Positions 1 through 8,157 of a stretch of 32,899 nt of DNA are shown piece by piece. This DNA comes from Clostridia bacterium. Its GTDB lineage: Bacteria; Bacillota; Clostridia; Oscillospirales; Acutalibacteraceae. A model generated the notes under the pieces. The model was given only the letters and a program-made list of their open reading frames with translations. It was not told the DNA's origin and did no database searches. The stretch covers positions 1 through 32,899 of the forward strand of contig JAFSCI010000012.1 of NCBI GenBank assembly GCA_017436815.1, in the 5' to 3' direction. How positions within the stretch are numbered: position 1 is the first letter of the stretch; each line of letters opens with the position of its first letter. The position numbers and the translations under genes are program-made.

Positions 1-1216
1 ATGCAGCTTCATCGATTAAATCGATGGCTTTATCAGGCAAATATCTGTCCGAAATGTAGCGTGACGATAAATTCACCGCAGCCTCAACTGCAGCATCGGT
101 TATCTGAACGTTATGATGCTCTTCATATTTTTGCCTTAGTCCTTTCAAAATAAGAACAGCATCTTCAACCGATGGCTCAGCAACTGTTACGGGCTGAAAA
201 CGACGCTCTAACGCTGCATCTTTTTCAATATGCATTCTGTATTCGCTAAGTGTTGTTGCGCCAATTATCTGCAAATCACCACGCGCAAGCGACGGCTTTA
301 AAATATTTGCAGCATCAGTAGAACCCTCGGCAGAGCCGGCGCCAACAATAGTATGCACCTCATCGATAAATAAAATGATATCATCAGATGCAGTCACTTC
401 ATCTATAATACCCTTTATGCGCTCTTCAAAATCGCCACGGTACTTAGTACCTGCTACCATACCGGTTAAATCTAAAGAAATCAGACGTTTATCTTTTAAT
501 ATTTCGGGAGCATCGCCACTAATAATTTTTAAAGCGAGGCCCTCGGCTATTGCAGTTTTACCTACACCCGGCTCACCGATAAGGCACGGGTTGTTTTTGG
601 TGCGACGGCACAGTATTTGTATTACTCGGTCAATCTCTTTGCTTCGGCCTATTACAGGGTCAATTTTACCCTCTTTAGCCTCGGCAGTCAGATCTCTGCC
701 AAACTTATCGACAAGTTCTGTTTTAACCGAACCTTTCGGCATTTTACCCGTTTGATTTCCGCCCGCAGATGACGGCCCGTTGTGACTTTTAATTATATCA
801 TTTTTAACCGCTTCTATGTCTACTCCAAGCTCGCTTAAGATGTTAACTGCATAACTGTCCTTTTCAAAAGCAAGAGCAATAAGCAAATGCTCGGTGCCTG
901 CATTTGTGCTTTTTGATGCATTAGCAGTTCTTACGGCATTTTCGATTACACGTTTAGCCTTGGGCGTAAAGTTAGATGGGTCAAGATTGGTTTCGTTGCC
1001 CTTTCCTACACAGTCAATAATAGCATCCTCTACAGTCTGCGCAGATACACTGTACTTGCTGAGTATTATAGCGGCTACTCCGCTTCCCTCTTTTAATAGT
1101 CCAAGCAAAATATGTTCTGTGCCCACATAGGTGTGTCCTAATATTTTTGCCGAGTTAATTGCTAAATTTAGGGCTTCGTTAGCCTTTGGTGTAAAGCCAC
1201 TAAAATTATATTTCAT
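1..1216 (-). CDS. clpC: ClpC, AAA+ unfoldase of the ClpCP protease (C-terminus missing at window edge)
   Basis: Hexameric ATPase that unfolds substrates, including arginine-phosphorylated proteins, and feeds them to ClpP in the cytoplasm. 405 codons are visible, about half the usual length of about 810; the reading frame is open to base 1, so the C-terminal half lies outside the window. The N-terminus ([16 protein letters not shown]) starts a double Clp_N repeat (about residues 1-145). The first AAA domain follows, with Walker A GEPGVGKT near residues 214-221, Walker B ILFIDEVH, and the conserved GATTLSEYR sensor region. This open-ended frame has no stop inside the window. The ATG at 1216 is preceded by GAGG located in the end of mcsB, and only 5 nt separate the genes. 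It is last in the ctsR operon and so should share CtsR control. Confidence 0.97.
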   Translation of the reverse strand, partial: MKYNFSGFTPKANEALNLAINSAKILGHTYVGTEHILLGLLKEGSGVAAIILSKYSVSAQTVEDAIIDCVGKGNETNLDPSNFTPKAKRVIENAVRTANASKSTNAGTEHLLIALAFEKDSYAVNILSELGVDIEAVKNDIIKSHNGPSSAGGNQTGKMPKGSVKTELVDKFGRDLTAEAKEGKIDPVIGRSKEIDRVIQILCRRTKNNPCLIGEPGVGKTAIAEGLALKIISGDAPEILKDKRLISLDLTGMVAGTKYRGDFEERIKGIIDEVTASDDIILFIDEVHTIVGAGSAEGSTDAANILKPSLARGDLQIIGATTLSEYRMHIEKDAALERRFQPVTVAEPSVEDAVLILKGLRQKYEEHHNVQITDAAVEAAVNLSSRYISDRYLPDKAIDLIDEAA

Positions 1217-1221
1217 ATGTG

Positions 1222-2235
1222 TTATACCTCGTTATTAATATTTTTAGAAATAAAATCTGCGCGAGTAATATCTCGCTCATCATAGGTCATATTGCCGTAT
1301 TTTTTCTGAAGCATATTCGGTTGTCCTTCAATCATAAGCCTTACCGGCAGCTCTTTTGGTAAATCGATTATGCCCATAGAAATACCGAGTTTGATTTGCG
1401 ATAAAAGCGACATCATTTCTTCGCTTGAGAGTATTTTGCAGCACATTAAAGTTCCCTTGGCTCTTAGTACTGCATCCTCAAGTCTGATTCTTGATATGCT
1501 TTCTCTGGCTTCTTTTTCTTTTTCAACAATCTGCATGGCAATAGACTTTAAATTGTCGATTGCGTTTTGTTCGCTTATGCCTAAAGTAATCTGGTTAGAC
1601 AACTGATAAAGAGCCGCTTTTGACTGACTGCCCTCACCGTATATACCTCTTACAGTTAAACCTATTTTATTTACGGAGTCGGCAATTTTGTTTATTTGAC
1701 CGCTCATTTGTAGTGCAGGTAAATGAAGCATAAACGAAGCACGCATACCTATACCTAAATTAGTAGGACATTCTGTTAAAAATCCCAGTCTTTTATCGAA
1801 AGCAATTTTCAGTTTATCCGATAAAGCGTCATCTATATTATCGGCAATTTTGTAACACTCGTCTATATTGGAACCACTCATAATCACCTGTATTCTTATA
1901 TGGTCTTCTTCTCCAACCATAACGCTTACGGATTCATCGTTAGACAGTATTAAACCTCTGTTCTTTGAGTTCTCGCAAAACGCAGGGCTAATTACGTGAC
2001 GCTCTACCATAGCGGCCTTTTCTGTATCAGGAACTAAATTCATATCTATAAAATTTAGTTTTCCCACATTTGCGCCTAAATTATCAGGCATAGCATCTTT
2101 AACCAAACCACATAGTGATTTGAATCCGTCATCACTCAAACGGGAAGGAAAAGCAATACCGTCAATATTACGCGCGAGTCTTACACGACTGCTGACTATA
2201 ACGTCATCATCACATTGTAAATACCAACTGCTCAT
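1222..2235 (-). CDS. mcsB: McsB, protein arginine kinase
   Basis: Phosphagen-kinase family enzyme that phosphorylates arginine residues on damaged proteins and on CtsR, marking them for ClpCP. 337 aa, slightly shorter than the Bacillus protein (about 360). Visible hallmarks: SSRVRLARN (residues 15-23), the active-site loop [10 protein letters not shown] around Cys156, and near the C-terminus RDITRA (321-326), which fits the RDxxRA phosphoarginine-binding motif of McsB. The ATG at 2235 directly follows the mcsA TAA and has a strong AGGAGG eight bases upstream. It works with McsA, its activator, encoded just upstream. Confidence 0.97.
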   Translation of the reverse strand: MSSWYLQCDDDVIVSSRVRLARNIDGIAFPSRLSDDGFKSLCGLVKDAMPDNLGANVGKLNFIDMNLVPDTEKAAMVERHVISPAFCENSKNRGLILSNDESVSVMVGEEDHIRIQVIMSGSNIDECYKIADNIDDALSDKLKIAFDKRLGFLTECPTNLGIGMRASFMLHLPALQMSGQINKIADSVNKIGLTVRGIYGEGSQSKAALYQLSNQITLGISEQNAIDNLKSIAMQIVEKEKEARESISRIRLEDAVLRAKGTLMCCKILSSEEMMSLLSQIKLGISMGIIDLPKELPVRLMIEGQPNMLQKKYGNMTYDERDITRADFISKNINNEV

Positions 2236-2739
2236 TTATTTTTCCTCCTGTTCCAGCATTCTTATTTCATCTCTGATTTTAGCCGCAAGCTCATATTCTT
2301 CTTTTTCAATATGATTTTTAAGCGCTTGCTTTAACTCTTCAATTTTTTTATCCTTAGTATTTTGTACCGCCACCAAGGTTGTCGGCTGAGCATTAGTTTG
2401 CGGATGTTTACCCATATGAACCGTACTACCGTGTACTCTTTTAATATATGGAACCAGCTCGTCAAAAAATACGCTGTAGCAACTCGGACATCCGGCTTTG
2501 CCGCTTTTGGCTATACTGGAAAACGAAGTACCGCATATGTCACAAGTCTTAGTTGGCGCAATGGCACCTGTATTTAAAAGCTCGCTAAACATAGAAGAAA
2601 ACATATTAGCAAGTGACGTTTGTTTTTCATTTTGATTTGCCGCACAAAACTGGCAAAGGTGTTTTGTAGCAGAAACTCCGTTTATCACGGTGTGTATATG
2701 GGTTGTTGCGGGATTTTTTCCACATTTTTCGCAAAGCAT
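2236..2739 (-). CDS. mcsA: McsA, zinc-binding activator of McsB
   Basis: Zinc-finger adaptor that activates the McsB kinase and modulates CtsR. Four CxxC pairs are visible (Cys3/6, 29/32, 66/69 and 84/87), followed by a UVR-type helical hairpin at about residues 132-165 that ends in EYELAAKIRDEIR. An ATG at 2748 is also in frame, but AGGA lies 1 nt from it and 10 nt from the ATG at 2739. The protein from 2739 begins MLCEKCGKNP, as McsA proteins do, so I chose 2739 (167 aa). This puts the start 1 nt after the ctsR stop. Confidence 0.95.
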   Translation of the reverse strand: MLCEKCGKNPATTHIHTVINGVSATKHLCQFCAANQNEKQTSLANMFSSMFSELLNTGAIAPTKTCDICGTSFSSIAKSGKAGCPSCYSVFFDELVPYIKRVHGSTVHMGKHPQTNAQPTTLVAVQNTKDKKIEELKQALKNHIEKEEYELAAKIRDEIRMLEQEEK

Positions 2740-2740
2740 A

Positions 2741-3208
2741 TTATACATTTCCTTTCTCGAGTTCGCATATTAACATTTGTTTTAATATTGCTGCACGCAA
2801 ATAATCGCGGTATTCTACAGGCGCATTTTTTAGCACTGTTGGCGATATTGCCGCAGCCATAAGTCGTGCAGTACCACTTTGCACAAGACCCGAATCCAAG
2901 CAGTTTTCTATTACAATTCTCGCTACCATCGGATCCACCGTTTGTCCTAATGAATTTATTATATGCATAATAGCCGATGAACGATTCATTTGTATTCGGG
3001 TAATTTTAATATATCCACCGCCGCCACGTCTGCTTTCAATTATAAATCCATGTTCGGGTGTAAAACGAGATGATAAGACGTAATTTATTTGACTTGGCAC
3101 GCAACCTAATGCCGATGCAAGCTCGTTGCGCTGAATCTCGGCTGTATGTTTATCTGATTCTTCTATAAGTTCAAGTATTCTTTTCGCTATTATGTCACTT
3201 AAATGCAT
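2741..3208 (-). CDS. ctsR: CtsR, transcriptional repressor of class III stress genes
   Basis: Dimeric winged-helix repressor that binds heptad repeats (RGTCAAA-NAN-RGTCAAA) and is inactivated on heat or protein stress. 155 aa, the usual length. The N-terminal helix-turn-helix (about residues 1-55) leads into the glycine-rich wing RGGGGYI (61-67), the conserved DNA-contacting element. The C-terminal half (about 80-155) is the McsB/ClpC-interacting dimer domain. GGAGG lies six bases before the ATG. It is first in the operon and has its own operators at 3226-3283, the classical autoregulated arrangement. Confidence 0.97.
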   Translation of the reverse strand: MHLSDIIAKRILELIEESDKHTAEIQRNELASALGCVPSQINYVLSSRFTPEHGFIIESRRGGGGYIKITRIQMNRSSAIMHIINSLGQTVDPMVARIVIENCLDSGLVQSGTARLMAAAISPTVLKNAPVEYRDYLRAAILKQMLICELEKGNV

Positions 3209-3225
3209 ATTAAACCTCCAAGTTT

Positions 3226-3246
3226 TTTGACTTTAACTGACCTTTG
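3226..3246 (-). promoter_or_regulatory. CtsR operator, promoter-distal copy
   Basis: Minus strand reads GGTCAGT-TAA-AGTCAAA, matching the CtsR consensus RGTCAAA-NAN-RGTCAAA with two changes in the first heptad. It lies between the -10 and the ctsR ribosome site. It forms one arm of a 21-nt inverted repeat with 3263-3283 (20 of 21 positions match). Confidence 0.85.
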
Positions 3247-3253
3247 CAAGTTT

Positions 3254-3282
3254 ATTATATATCAAAGGTCAGTAAAAGTCAA
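3254..3282 (-). promoter_or_regulatory. Sigma-A promoter of the ctsR-mcsA-mcsB-clpC operon
   Basis: On the minus strand the -35 is TTGACT (3277-3282) and the -10 is TATAAT (3254-3259), with a 17-nt spacer (3260-3276). The -35 lies inside the upstream CtsR box, and the downstream CtsR box starts 8 nt past the -10. Both boxes are therefore placed to block RNA polymerase. Confidence 0.9.
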
Positions 3283-3283
3283 A
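3263..3283 (+). promoter_or_regulatory. CtsR operator, promoter-proximal copy overlapping the -35
   Basis: Plus strand reads GGTCAGT-AAA-AGTCAAA, a second CtsR-type tandem heptad in the opposite orientation to the first. It covers the whole -35 of the operon promoter. The two boxes are separated by 16 nt that hold the -10. Confidence 0.85.
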
Positions 3284-3317
3284 TATTATTTTAAAATTTT
3301 TTAAAAATAATCCAAGT

Positions 3318-3346
3318 AACCATTTTTATCCTGTCAGCATAATATG
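3318..3346 (+). promoter_or_regulatory. Possible sporulation-type (sigma-K-like) promoter
   Basis: AACC (3318-3321), 16 nt, then CATAATATG (3338-3346) resembles the sigma-K pattern (AC, about 16 nt, CATANNNTA) except for the last base. No convincing sigma-A pair is seen before the small gene at 3378. This is only a motif resemblance. Confidence 0.3.
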
Positions 3347-3377
3347 ACAATGTAAAGAATGAAAGGAGGCAAAACAA

Positions 3378-3503
3378 ATGTGCAATAACTTCTTTGGCGG
3401 TAATAACTGCTCTTGGGTAATTATCCTTATACTCATTCTCGTATGCTGTGGTTCGGGTAATGGCTGCGGTTGTGACAACAACAATAACTGCGGTTGCTGC
3501 TAA
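3378..3503 (+). CDS. Small Gly/Asn/Cys-rich membrane peptide, 41 aa
   Basis: A 42-codon reading frame with a very strong ribosome site (GAAAGGAGG, 8 nt before ATG) and a terminator 11 nt past the stop. The peptide begins MCNNFFGGNNCSW, has one hydrophobic helix (about residues 13-24, WVIILILILVCC), and ends in a Gly/Asn/Cys tail. Nine of 41 residues are cysteine (2, 11, 23, 24, 30, 32, 38, 40, 41). The shape is like short Gly-rich single-helix proteins made during sporulation in Firmicutes (YjcZ type), but I cannot assign a family or function. It is one of the few plus-strand genes and lies between two minus-strand operons. Confidence 0.75.
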   Translation: MCNNFFGGNNCSWVIILILILVCCGSGNGCGCDNNNNCGCC

Positions 3504-3514
3504 TTTACTCAACC

Positions 3515-3553
3515 AAAATAAAAACTGCCGCTTGACGCGGCAGTTTTTATTTT
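3515..3553. terminator. Bidirectional intrinsic terminator
   Basis: Perfect 17-bp inverted repeat (3515-3531 and 3537-3553) around a TTGAC loop. The GC core is CTGCCGC/GCGGCAG, flanked by A-run and T-run arms, so it can stop transcripts from both sides. It serves the 41-aa gene (plus) and the deacetylase gene (minus), whose stop codon overlaps the last two bases. Confidence 0.92.
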
Positions 3554-4388
3554 ATAGCAATTTAATTGTTTGTCCTGGTTTTACAGAATAATTTTTATTT
3601 TTACAAGTAAAGAATACTTCAGTTGCAGTCGGATTATGCACAAAGGACATATCAACGCAAAAATCCAACATATTAAACGCCTTTACATAATTATAAATCT
3701 CTATATTGGTGGCATACCATACGTCTTCCCTGTTACCCATTTTTTCGCAAAAGTTTTCTATAACCGACCAGTTGTTATTGTTGTCAAATTCATAAGTATG
3801 ACCCCACATATAGAACAACTGTGCCTGGCCTTTTACGTCAAGACCCAAGAACTTATCGCATAGCCCGTTTAAATTCGGGTTATTATGATGACAGGTTGCT
3901 TCGAGTCTTAACCAGTCGGCAGGTATATCAAAACGCTCATTAGAAATTGTTGTTCTTGAATACACTATTCCGCAATTTTTCAAGGTTTTAACCACGCTGT
4001 CGGAATACGTACCGTAAGGATATGCCATACCTCGAACTACTTTACCAAACATTTGCTCTAAAATTTCACGGTCTTTTATTACCTGGTAAGCAACAACATC
4101 ATCGGGCAAGTTTTCTAAATGCGGATGAGTATATGCGTGCACCGCAACCTCATGATTGGTGTTAGTATAAAGGTTTAGCGCCTCTTGGCGAGTCATACGG
4201 CCTATTGCTTTATCAATCAAGTGAGCGTCAACGTCAAACAGTCCGCAATTAATGTTAAAAGTGCATTTGATGCCGTGTTTGTTTATTATTGACATAAACT
4301 TTACGTCTTGCCTTACACCGTCATCGTAGCTAAGTGTGAGGGCCTTTTTTAAGAAGTTTGGAAATCTTAAAAAAACAGTACCGTACAT
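3552..4388 (-). CDS. Polysaccharide deacetylase (NodB-fold) family protein, cytoplasmic
   Basis: NodB-type metal-dependent deacetylase, 278 aa. Motif 1 is SYDDG (Asp22, Asp23), motif 2 HAYTHPHL with His84 and His88 as metal ligands, and motif 3 AYPYG (122-126). These are the residues expected of an active carbohydrate esterase 4-like enzyme. There is no signal peptide or membrane segment, so it probably acts inside the cell on a sugar or precursor rather than on wall polymer; the substrate is unknown. The region beyond residue 150 (WGHTYEFDNNNNW) is typical of a clostridial subgroup. It is downstream of, and almost joined to, the DUF5412-like gene (2 nt gap). Confidence 0.85.
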   Translation of the reverse strand: MYGTVFLRFPNFLKKALTLSYDDGVRQDVKFMSIINKHGIKCTFNINCGLFDVDAHLIDKAIGRMTRQEALNLYTNTNHEVAVHAYTHPHLENLPDDVVAYQVIKDREILEQMFGKVVRGMAYPYGTYSDSVVKTLKNCGIVYSRTTISNERFDIPADWLRLEATCHHNNPNLNGLCDKFLGLDVKGQAQLFYMWGHTYEFDNNNNWSVIENFCEKMGNREDVWYATNIEIYNYVKAFNMLDFCVDMSFVHNPTATEVFFTCKNKNYSVKPGQTIKLL

Positions 4389-4390
4389 AA

Positions 4391-4804
4391 CTATTGCTCC
4401 TTCGTTTTTACAAGCGAATATTCAACGTCAGACTCATCTCTTGAATCATAAATATGATCTTCCGATAAATCAAGCATAACGCCGTTAATGGTAATTAACG
4501 ATGCATTGTTCCAAACAACGTACGCACTGGAAAAATCGGTACTCCAATAAATATTTTTAGGCTGCCCAGTTTTTGAATTTGCGGTAAGTTCGCCTCTGAT
4601 AGCAGTTCCCAAACAGTTTTCAACCTTATACGTCTTAAGGGTATACGAGCCGTCAGGTGACGTAGAAGAAAACAAGTATTCACCCGTTGGTAAGTCATCC
4701 ATACCGTAGAAAAAGCTATCAAAAACATAACCAATACAGTTCGCAAGCGATACTATCACCAATAAAGATATAAAAATTGTTTTAAAAACCTTATTATCTA
4801 TCAT
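4391..4804 (-). CDS. DUF5412-like membrane-anchored protein
   Basis: 137 aa. One hydrophobic segment at residues 8-27 looks like an uncleaved anchor, followed by a small extracytoplasmic beta-rich domain (STSPDGSYTLKTYKVENCLG ... IRGEL ... ENIYW-like NIYWSTD ... ITINGVMLDL). That order of motifs resembles DUF5412, a Firmicutes family of unknown function. The ATG overlaps the end of the preceding membrane protein gene by 4 nt (ATGA type), so the two are probably translated together. No function can be proposed. Confidence 0.65.
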   Translation of the reverse strand: MIDNKVFKTIFISLLVIVSLANCIGYVFDSFFYGMDDLPTGEYLFSSTSPDGSYTLKTYKVENCLGTAIRGELTANSKTGQPKNIYWSTDFSSAYVVWNNASLITINGVMLDLSEDHIYDSRDESDVEYSLVKTKEQ

Positions 4805-5613
4805 ACGTGCTCCTTAAAGGCAACGTAATTATCCTGTTGCCAACGGTTAACCTTTGTATTGTAATAATTGATGGCAAATCTGCCATGTACAGTAAAGCTT
4901 GCGATAAACAGAGGTAAAGTGAAAATTAGCGGTACCGCAAATAAAGAAATTAAAATCCAACCAAAGAAGCTAAATAAAAGAATTATAAAATTCATTAAAA
5001 AATCTCTGGAAATAAGGCCGGAAATGTAAAAAGCCTCACCGGGATGCATATCATCGTCTATTACAAGTAAAAGGCCTGAAAGGTAAAACCTTAACGATAA
5101 AAACACAAACAAAATAAGGCCAATCACTTCTAAGAAATTTGCAACAACCGGCAAATTAGCCGACCACATTGGCATGGTAAAATTCAGTAACGAATAAAAC
5201 CACGGTGCCGATAGCACACCGGCTATAATTGCAGGAAAAAATGCAGCTAAAGCGCAAAAAAACAATCTGACTAGTAACGACAATGTAAATCCAATTGTTC
5301 TAAAATACTTTTTAGGTGATGAAAAATAAGTGAACACTTCTTTTTTATCGTATGGTTTTTTTGCCGTTATGCACCAAAACCATCTTAGCGCACCTAAAAA
5401 AAGCGGAATATAAAGCACTAACAAATAGACAGCTAACGTAACAATGGTTACTGCTGTATCGTTAAAAGGAACAACGGCTTTTACAAGCTCGGATAAAAAC
5501 ATACCAAAATAATATGTAAGCGTTAACAACACACCCACGGTTATAGCCGCAGGCCAAACGCCTTTTAAAGAATCTTTTGCTGTGCTTTTAACTGCAACCG
5601 AAGACGGTAACAT
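4801..5613 (-). CDS. Polytopic membrane protein (DUF975-like), function unknown
   Basis: About six hydrophobic segments. The layout (N-terminal AKDSLKGVWPAA, a cytoplasmic charged loop ITAKKPYDKKEVFTYF, a central YLSGLLLVIDDD, and helices before a tail rich in Asn/Tyr) recalls DUF975 integral membrane proteins, with moderate confidence. Two in-frame ATGs exist, at 5619 and 5613. AGGAG (5622-5626) is 2 nt from the first and 8 nt from the second, so I start at 5613 (270 aa). It overlaps the next gene by 4 nt. Confidence 0.7.
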   Translation of the reverse strand: MLPSSVAVKSTAKDSLKGVWPAAITVGVLLTLTYYFGMFLSELVKAVVPFNDTAVTIVTLAVYLLVLYIPLFLGALRWFWCITAKKPYDKKEVFTYFSSPKKYFRTIGFTLSLLVRLFFCALAAFFPAIIAGVLSAPWFYSLLNFTMPMWSANLPVVANFLEVIGLILFVFLSLRFYLSGLLLVIDDDMHPGEAFYISGLISRDFLMNFIILLFSFFGWILISLFAVPLIFTLPLFIASFTVHGRFAINYYNTKVNRWQQDNYVAFKEHV

Positions 5614-5675
5614 ATACATAACTCCTCTGCTTAAGATAACTTATTTTAACACATAATTATTAAAAAACCGTTAAC

Positions 5676-8036
5676 TTATAAAATTTCAAGCTTTGCAAAA
5701 TTGGCCATAATTTTTTTTGTTCCAACGGTATCAAATGCGATTTCCAAAAGCGCATCGGAACTCATAGACTTTACCGACAAAATAAGACCGCTTCCAAATG
5801 TCTTATGAGCAACCATCTGTCCTGGCTTATATACAGACAAATTAACGGCAGTCTTTTGCGCGGCAGGTTGAACACGCTTAGCGGAATAACTGTAATTCGA
5901 ATAACCGTGCTTTTGGGTATTAATAGCAGTAGAACCGCCCACAAAGCCCACACCGTTTACTATTGGCGATTCAACGTCGGTGATATCTGTCGGAATATCA
6001 TCAACAAAACGTGAAGTTCTGTTTCGGTTGGTAGTACCAAACAACATTCTGGAATACGCCTTCGAAACAAATAAGCGTTTTTTTGCTCTGGTTATTGCAA
6101 CGTATGCGAGTCTGCGTTCTTCTTCAATTTCCGCAGGGCCCGAATAAATTGACTGATTTCCGGGGAAAATTCCCTCCTCCATACCAACCAAAAACACGTT
6201 TTCAAACTCTAAGCCCTTTGCAGAGTGAACCGTCATTAAAACGACATTATCAGCATTTTCATCATACGAATCTATATCACTTACTAAAGCAATTTCCTCT
6301 AAAAAGCCCTGAAGTGTTGCCTCTTCGTTGTCGGTTCTATATTGGTAAAGGGTTGTTTTAAGTTCTTTTACGTTTTCGATTCTGTCTTGTGCCTCCGGCC
6401 CTTGTGCAATTAAACTATCCATATAGCCGCTTTTTTGCAAAACTTCATCTAAAAGCTCATCCATATAAACCGAGGCTGAATGCTCAATTAATGAATCAAT
6501 CATATCACAAAAGTCGGCAAGCTTTTTGGCCGCGCGTGATAAAACAGGATAATCACCAGCAGTTTTAAAAACCTCGTAAAGTGAAATACCAAAGGCGTTT
6601 GCAATGCCCTCTGCTGCTGACACGGTAGCCTCACCAATGCCACGTTTGGGTTCATTGATAATTCGCCTTAATCTTATAGTGTCAGACGTGTTAGATATTA
6701 CAGATAAATATGCAATTACGTCCTTTATTTCTTTGCGTTCAAAGAATCTGTGCCCTGCAACCACCTTATACGAAATACCGCTACGTGCAAAAACATTTTC
6801 AAGCGCATTGGTTTGAGCGTTCATTCTGTAAAGCACGGCGCAGTCCGAAAACTTACCACCGTTTTGAACGTGTTCTAAAATAGTATCAGCAACAAATTTC
6901 GCTTCGGCTCTTTCGTCCTCTGCAGTGTGAATTTTTATGTTCTGTCCTCTGCCGTTTTTGGTCCACAAAGTTTTACCCTTACGCCCAATATTTTTTTCAA
7001 TTACAGCATTGGCGGCATTTAAAATGACTTCGGTGGACCTGTAATTCTGCTCTAATCTAATAACCTTAGCATTAGGGTAATGCTCTTCAAAATTCAAGAT
7101 ATTTTCAATTGTAGCGCCCCTGAACCTGTAAATACTCTGGTCGTCATCGCCAACAACACAAATATTGCCGTGAACCGATGCTAACATTTTTACAAGCATA
7201 TACTGTGCAGTATTGGTGTCTTGATACTCATCCACCATTATATATTTAAACTTACTACCGTAATAGTTTAAAACATCGGGATTTTCTTCGAACAGACGAA
7301 CCGTATTTACTATCATATCATCAAAATCCATAGCATCTGCGCTTTGCAGCGATGTCTGATATACCTTGTAAATCTCGCCTATCATTCTTAGTCTTTGGTC
7401 AACACCGGCATTCTCAATATATTCTTCATATGTAATAAGCTTGTCTTTAGCGTGGCTAATCTCATTTAATACAAGCTTATGCGATAATATTTTTTCATCA
7501 ATATTTCTTTGTTTTAAAAGTTCTTTTACGAGTCTTTTGCAGTCATCGGTATCGTAAATAGTAAAGTGTGAAGAGTAACCCAACAAATCCCCGTAACGAC
7601 GCAAAATCTTACCGCAAATTGAGTGGAACGTGCCCGCCCAAATGTCGTTGGCCACATTGCCGAGTTTTGCGGCTATTCTGTCTTTTAACTCTCCGGCCGC
7701 CTTGTTGGTAAAAGTAATAGCTAAAATTTCCCAAGGCTTTGCCGGATTATTTGAAAAAGCAAAGCTTTGAAGCTGATCCGATTCATTGTTTAAATAAAGC
7801 TCAGCTGCGGCAATATCACCCGCAGAGTAATTTTGGGCATCACGACTGCAATATGCATCGCCATATTTAATCATATAAGCAATACGGTTAATTAAAACAG
7901 TAGTCTTACCACTGCCTGCACCTGCAAGAACTAAAAGCGGTCCCTTAATGCAAGTGACCGCTGCAAACTGCATATCATTCATAGCGCCAAAATCTTTTTC
8001 GATAAGGCGATTTCTTAGATTTAAAAAGCTATCCAT
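5676..8036 (-). CDS. pcrA: PcrA/UvrD-type superfamily 1 DNA helicase
   Basis: ATP-dependent 3'-5' helicase for repair, replication and removal of stalled RNA polymerase. 786 aa from ATG 8036, which has GAGG 7 nt upstream; a TTG further upstream has no ribosome site. Motifs in order: Walker A AGAGSGKT (38-45), ITFTNKAA, VDEYQDTN, GDDDQSIYRFRGA, LEQNYRST, TVHSAKGLEFENVF and RLAYVAITRAKKRLF. The C-terminal 48 residues (GQMVAHKTFGSGLI ... ) are the Tudor-like RNA polymerase-binding domain of PcrA. An insertion of about 40 residues (about 56-95) lies between motifs I and Ia, where most PcrA proteins have a short loop. Confidence 0.96.
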   Translation of the reverse strand: MDSFLNLRNRLIEKDFGAMNDMQFAAVTCIKGPLLVLAGAGSGKTTVLINRIAYMIKYGDAYCSRDAQNYSAGDIAAAELYLNNESDQLQSFAFSNNPAKPWEILAITFTNKAAGELKDRIAAKLGNVANDIWAGTFHSICGKILRRYGDLLGYSSHFTIYDTDDCKRLVKELLKQRNIDEKILSHKLVLNEISHAKDKLITYEEYIENAGVDQRLRMIGEIYKVYQTSLQSADAMDFDDMIVNTVRLFEENPDVLNYYGSKFKYIMVDEYQDTNTAQYMLVKMLASVHGNICVVGDDDQSIYRFRGATIENILNFEEHYPNAKVIRLEQNYRSTEVILNAANAVIEKNIGRKGKTLWTKNGRGQNIKIHTAEDERAEAKFVADTILEHVQNGGKFSDCAVLYRMNAQTNALENVFARSGISYKVVAGHRFFERKEIKDVIAYLSVISNTSDTIRLRRIINEPKRGIGEATVSAAEGIANAFGISLYEVFKTAGDYPVLSRAAKKLADFCDMIDSLIEHSASVYMDELLDEVLQKSGYMDSLIAQGPEAQDRIENVKELKTTLYQYRTDNEEATLQGFLEEIALVSDIDSYDENADNVVLMTVHSAKGLEFENVFLVGMEEGIFPGNQSIYSGPAEIEEERRLAYVAITRAKKRLFVSKAYSRMLFGTTNRNRTSRFVDDIPTDITDVESPIVNGVGFVGGSTAINTQKHGYSNYSYSAKRVQPAAQKTAVNLSVYKPGQMVAHKTFGSGLILSVKSMSSDALLEIAFDTVGTKKIMANFAKLEIL

Positions 8037-8085
8037 AAAATACCTCAAAAGCAAACCGTGTAAACAAACAACGTTAATTAAGTAT

Positions 8086-8114
8086 ATTGTACTCTATTTT
8101 TACTTTTTTGGCAA
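8086..8114 (-). promoter_or_regulatory. Sigma-A promoter of pcrA
   Basis: Minus strand -35 TTGCCA (8109-8114), 17-nt spacer, -10 TACAAT (8086-8091). It is about 50 nt ahead of the pcrA ATG, with no gene between. Confidence 0.8.
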
Positions 8115-8157
8115 TGATAATTTACAAAATAACCGTTTTTATGCTGATTTTTTTAAT

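Noticed and set aside
1..1130. Plus-strand frames opposite clpC (375-755 and 894-1130)
   Set aside because: They are shadows of clpC, which is read with complete Clp_N and AAA motifs on the minus strand.
5614..5675. Promoter for the polytopic membrane protein gene
   Set aside because: AT-rich, but no -35/-10 pair with proper spacing could be fixed; read-through from pcrA is equally possible.
8037..8054. Longer start for PcrA from TTG at 8054
   Set aside because: The ribosome site GAGG lies downstream of that TTG and is correctly spaced for ATG 8036.
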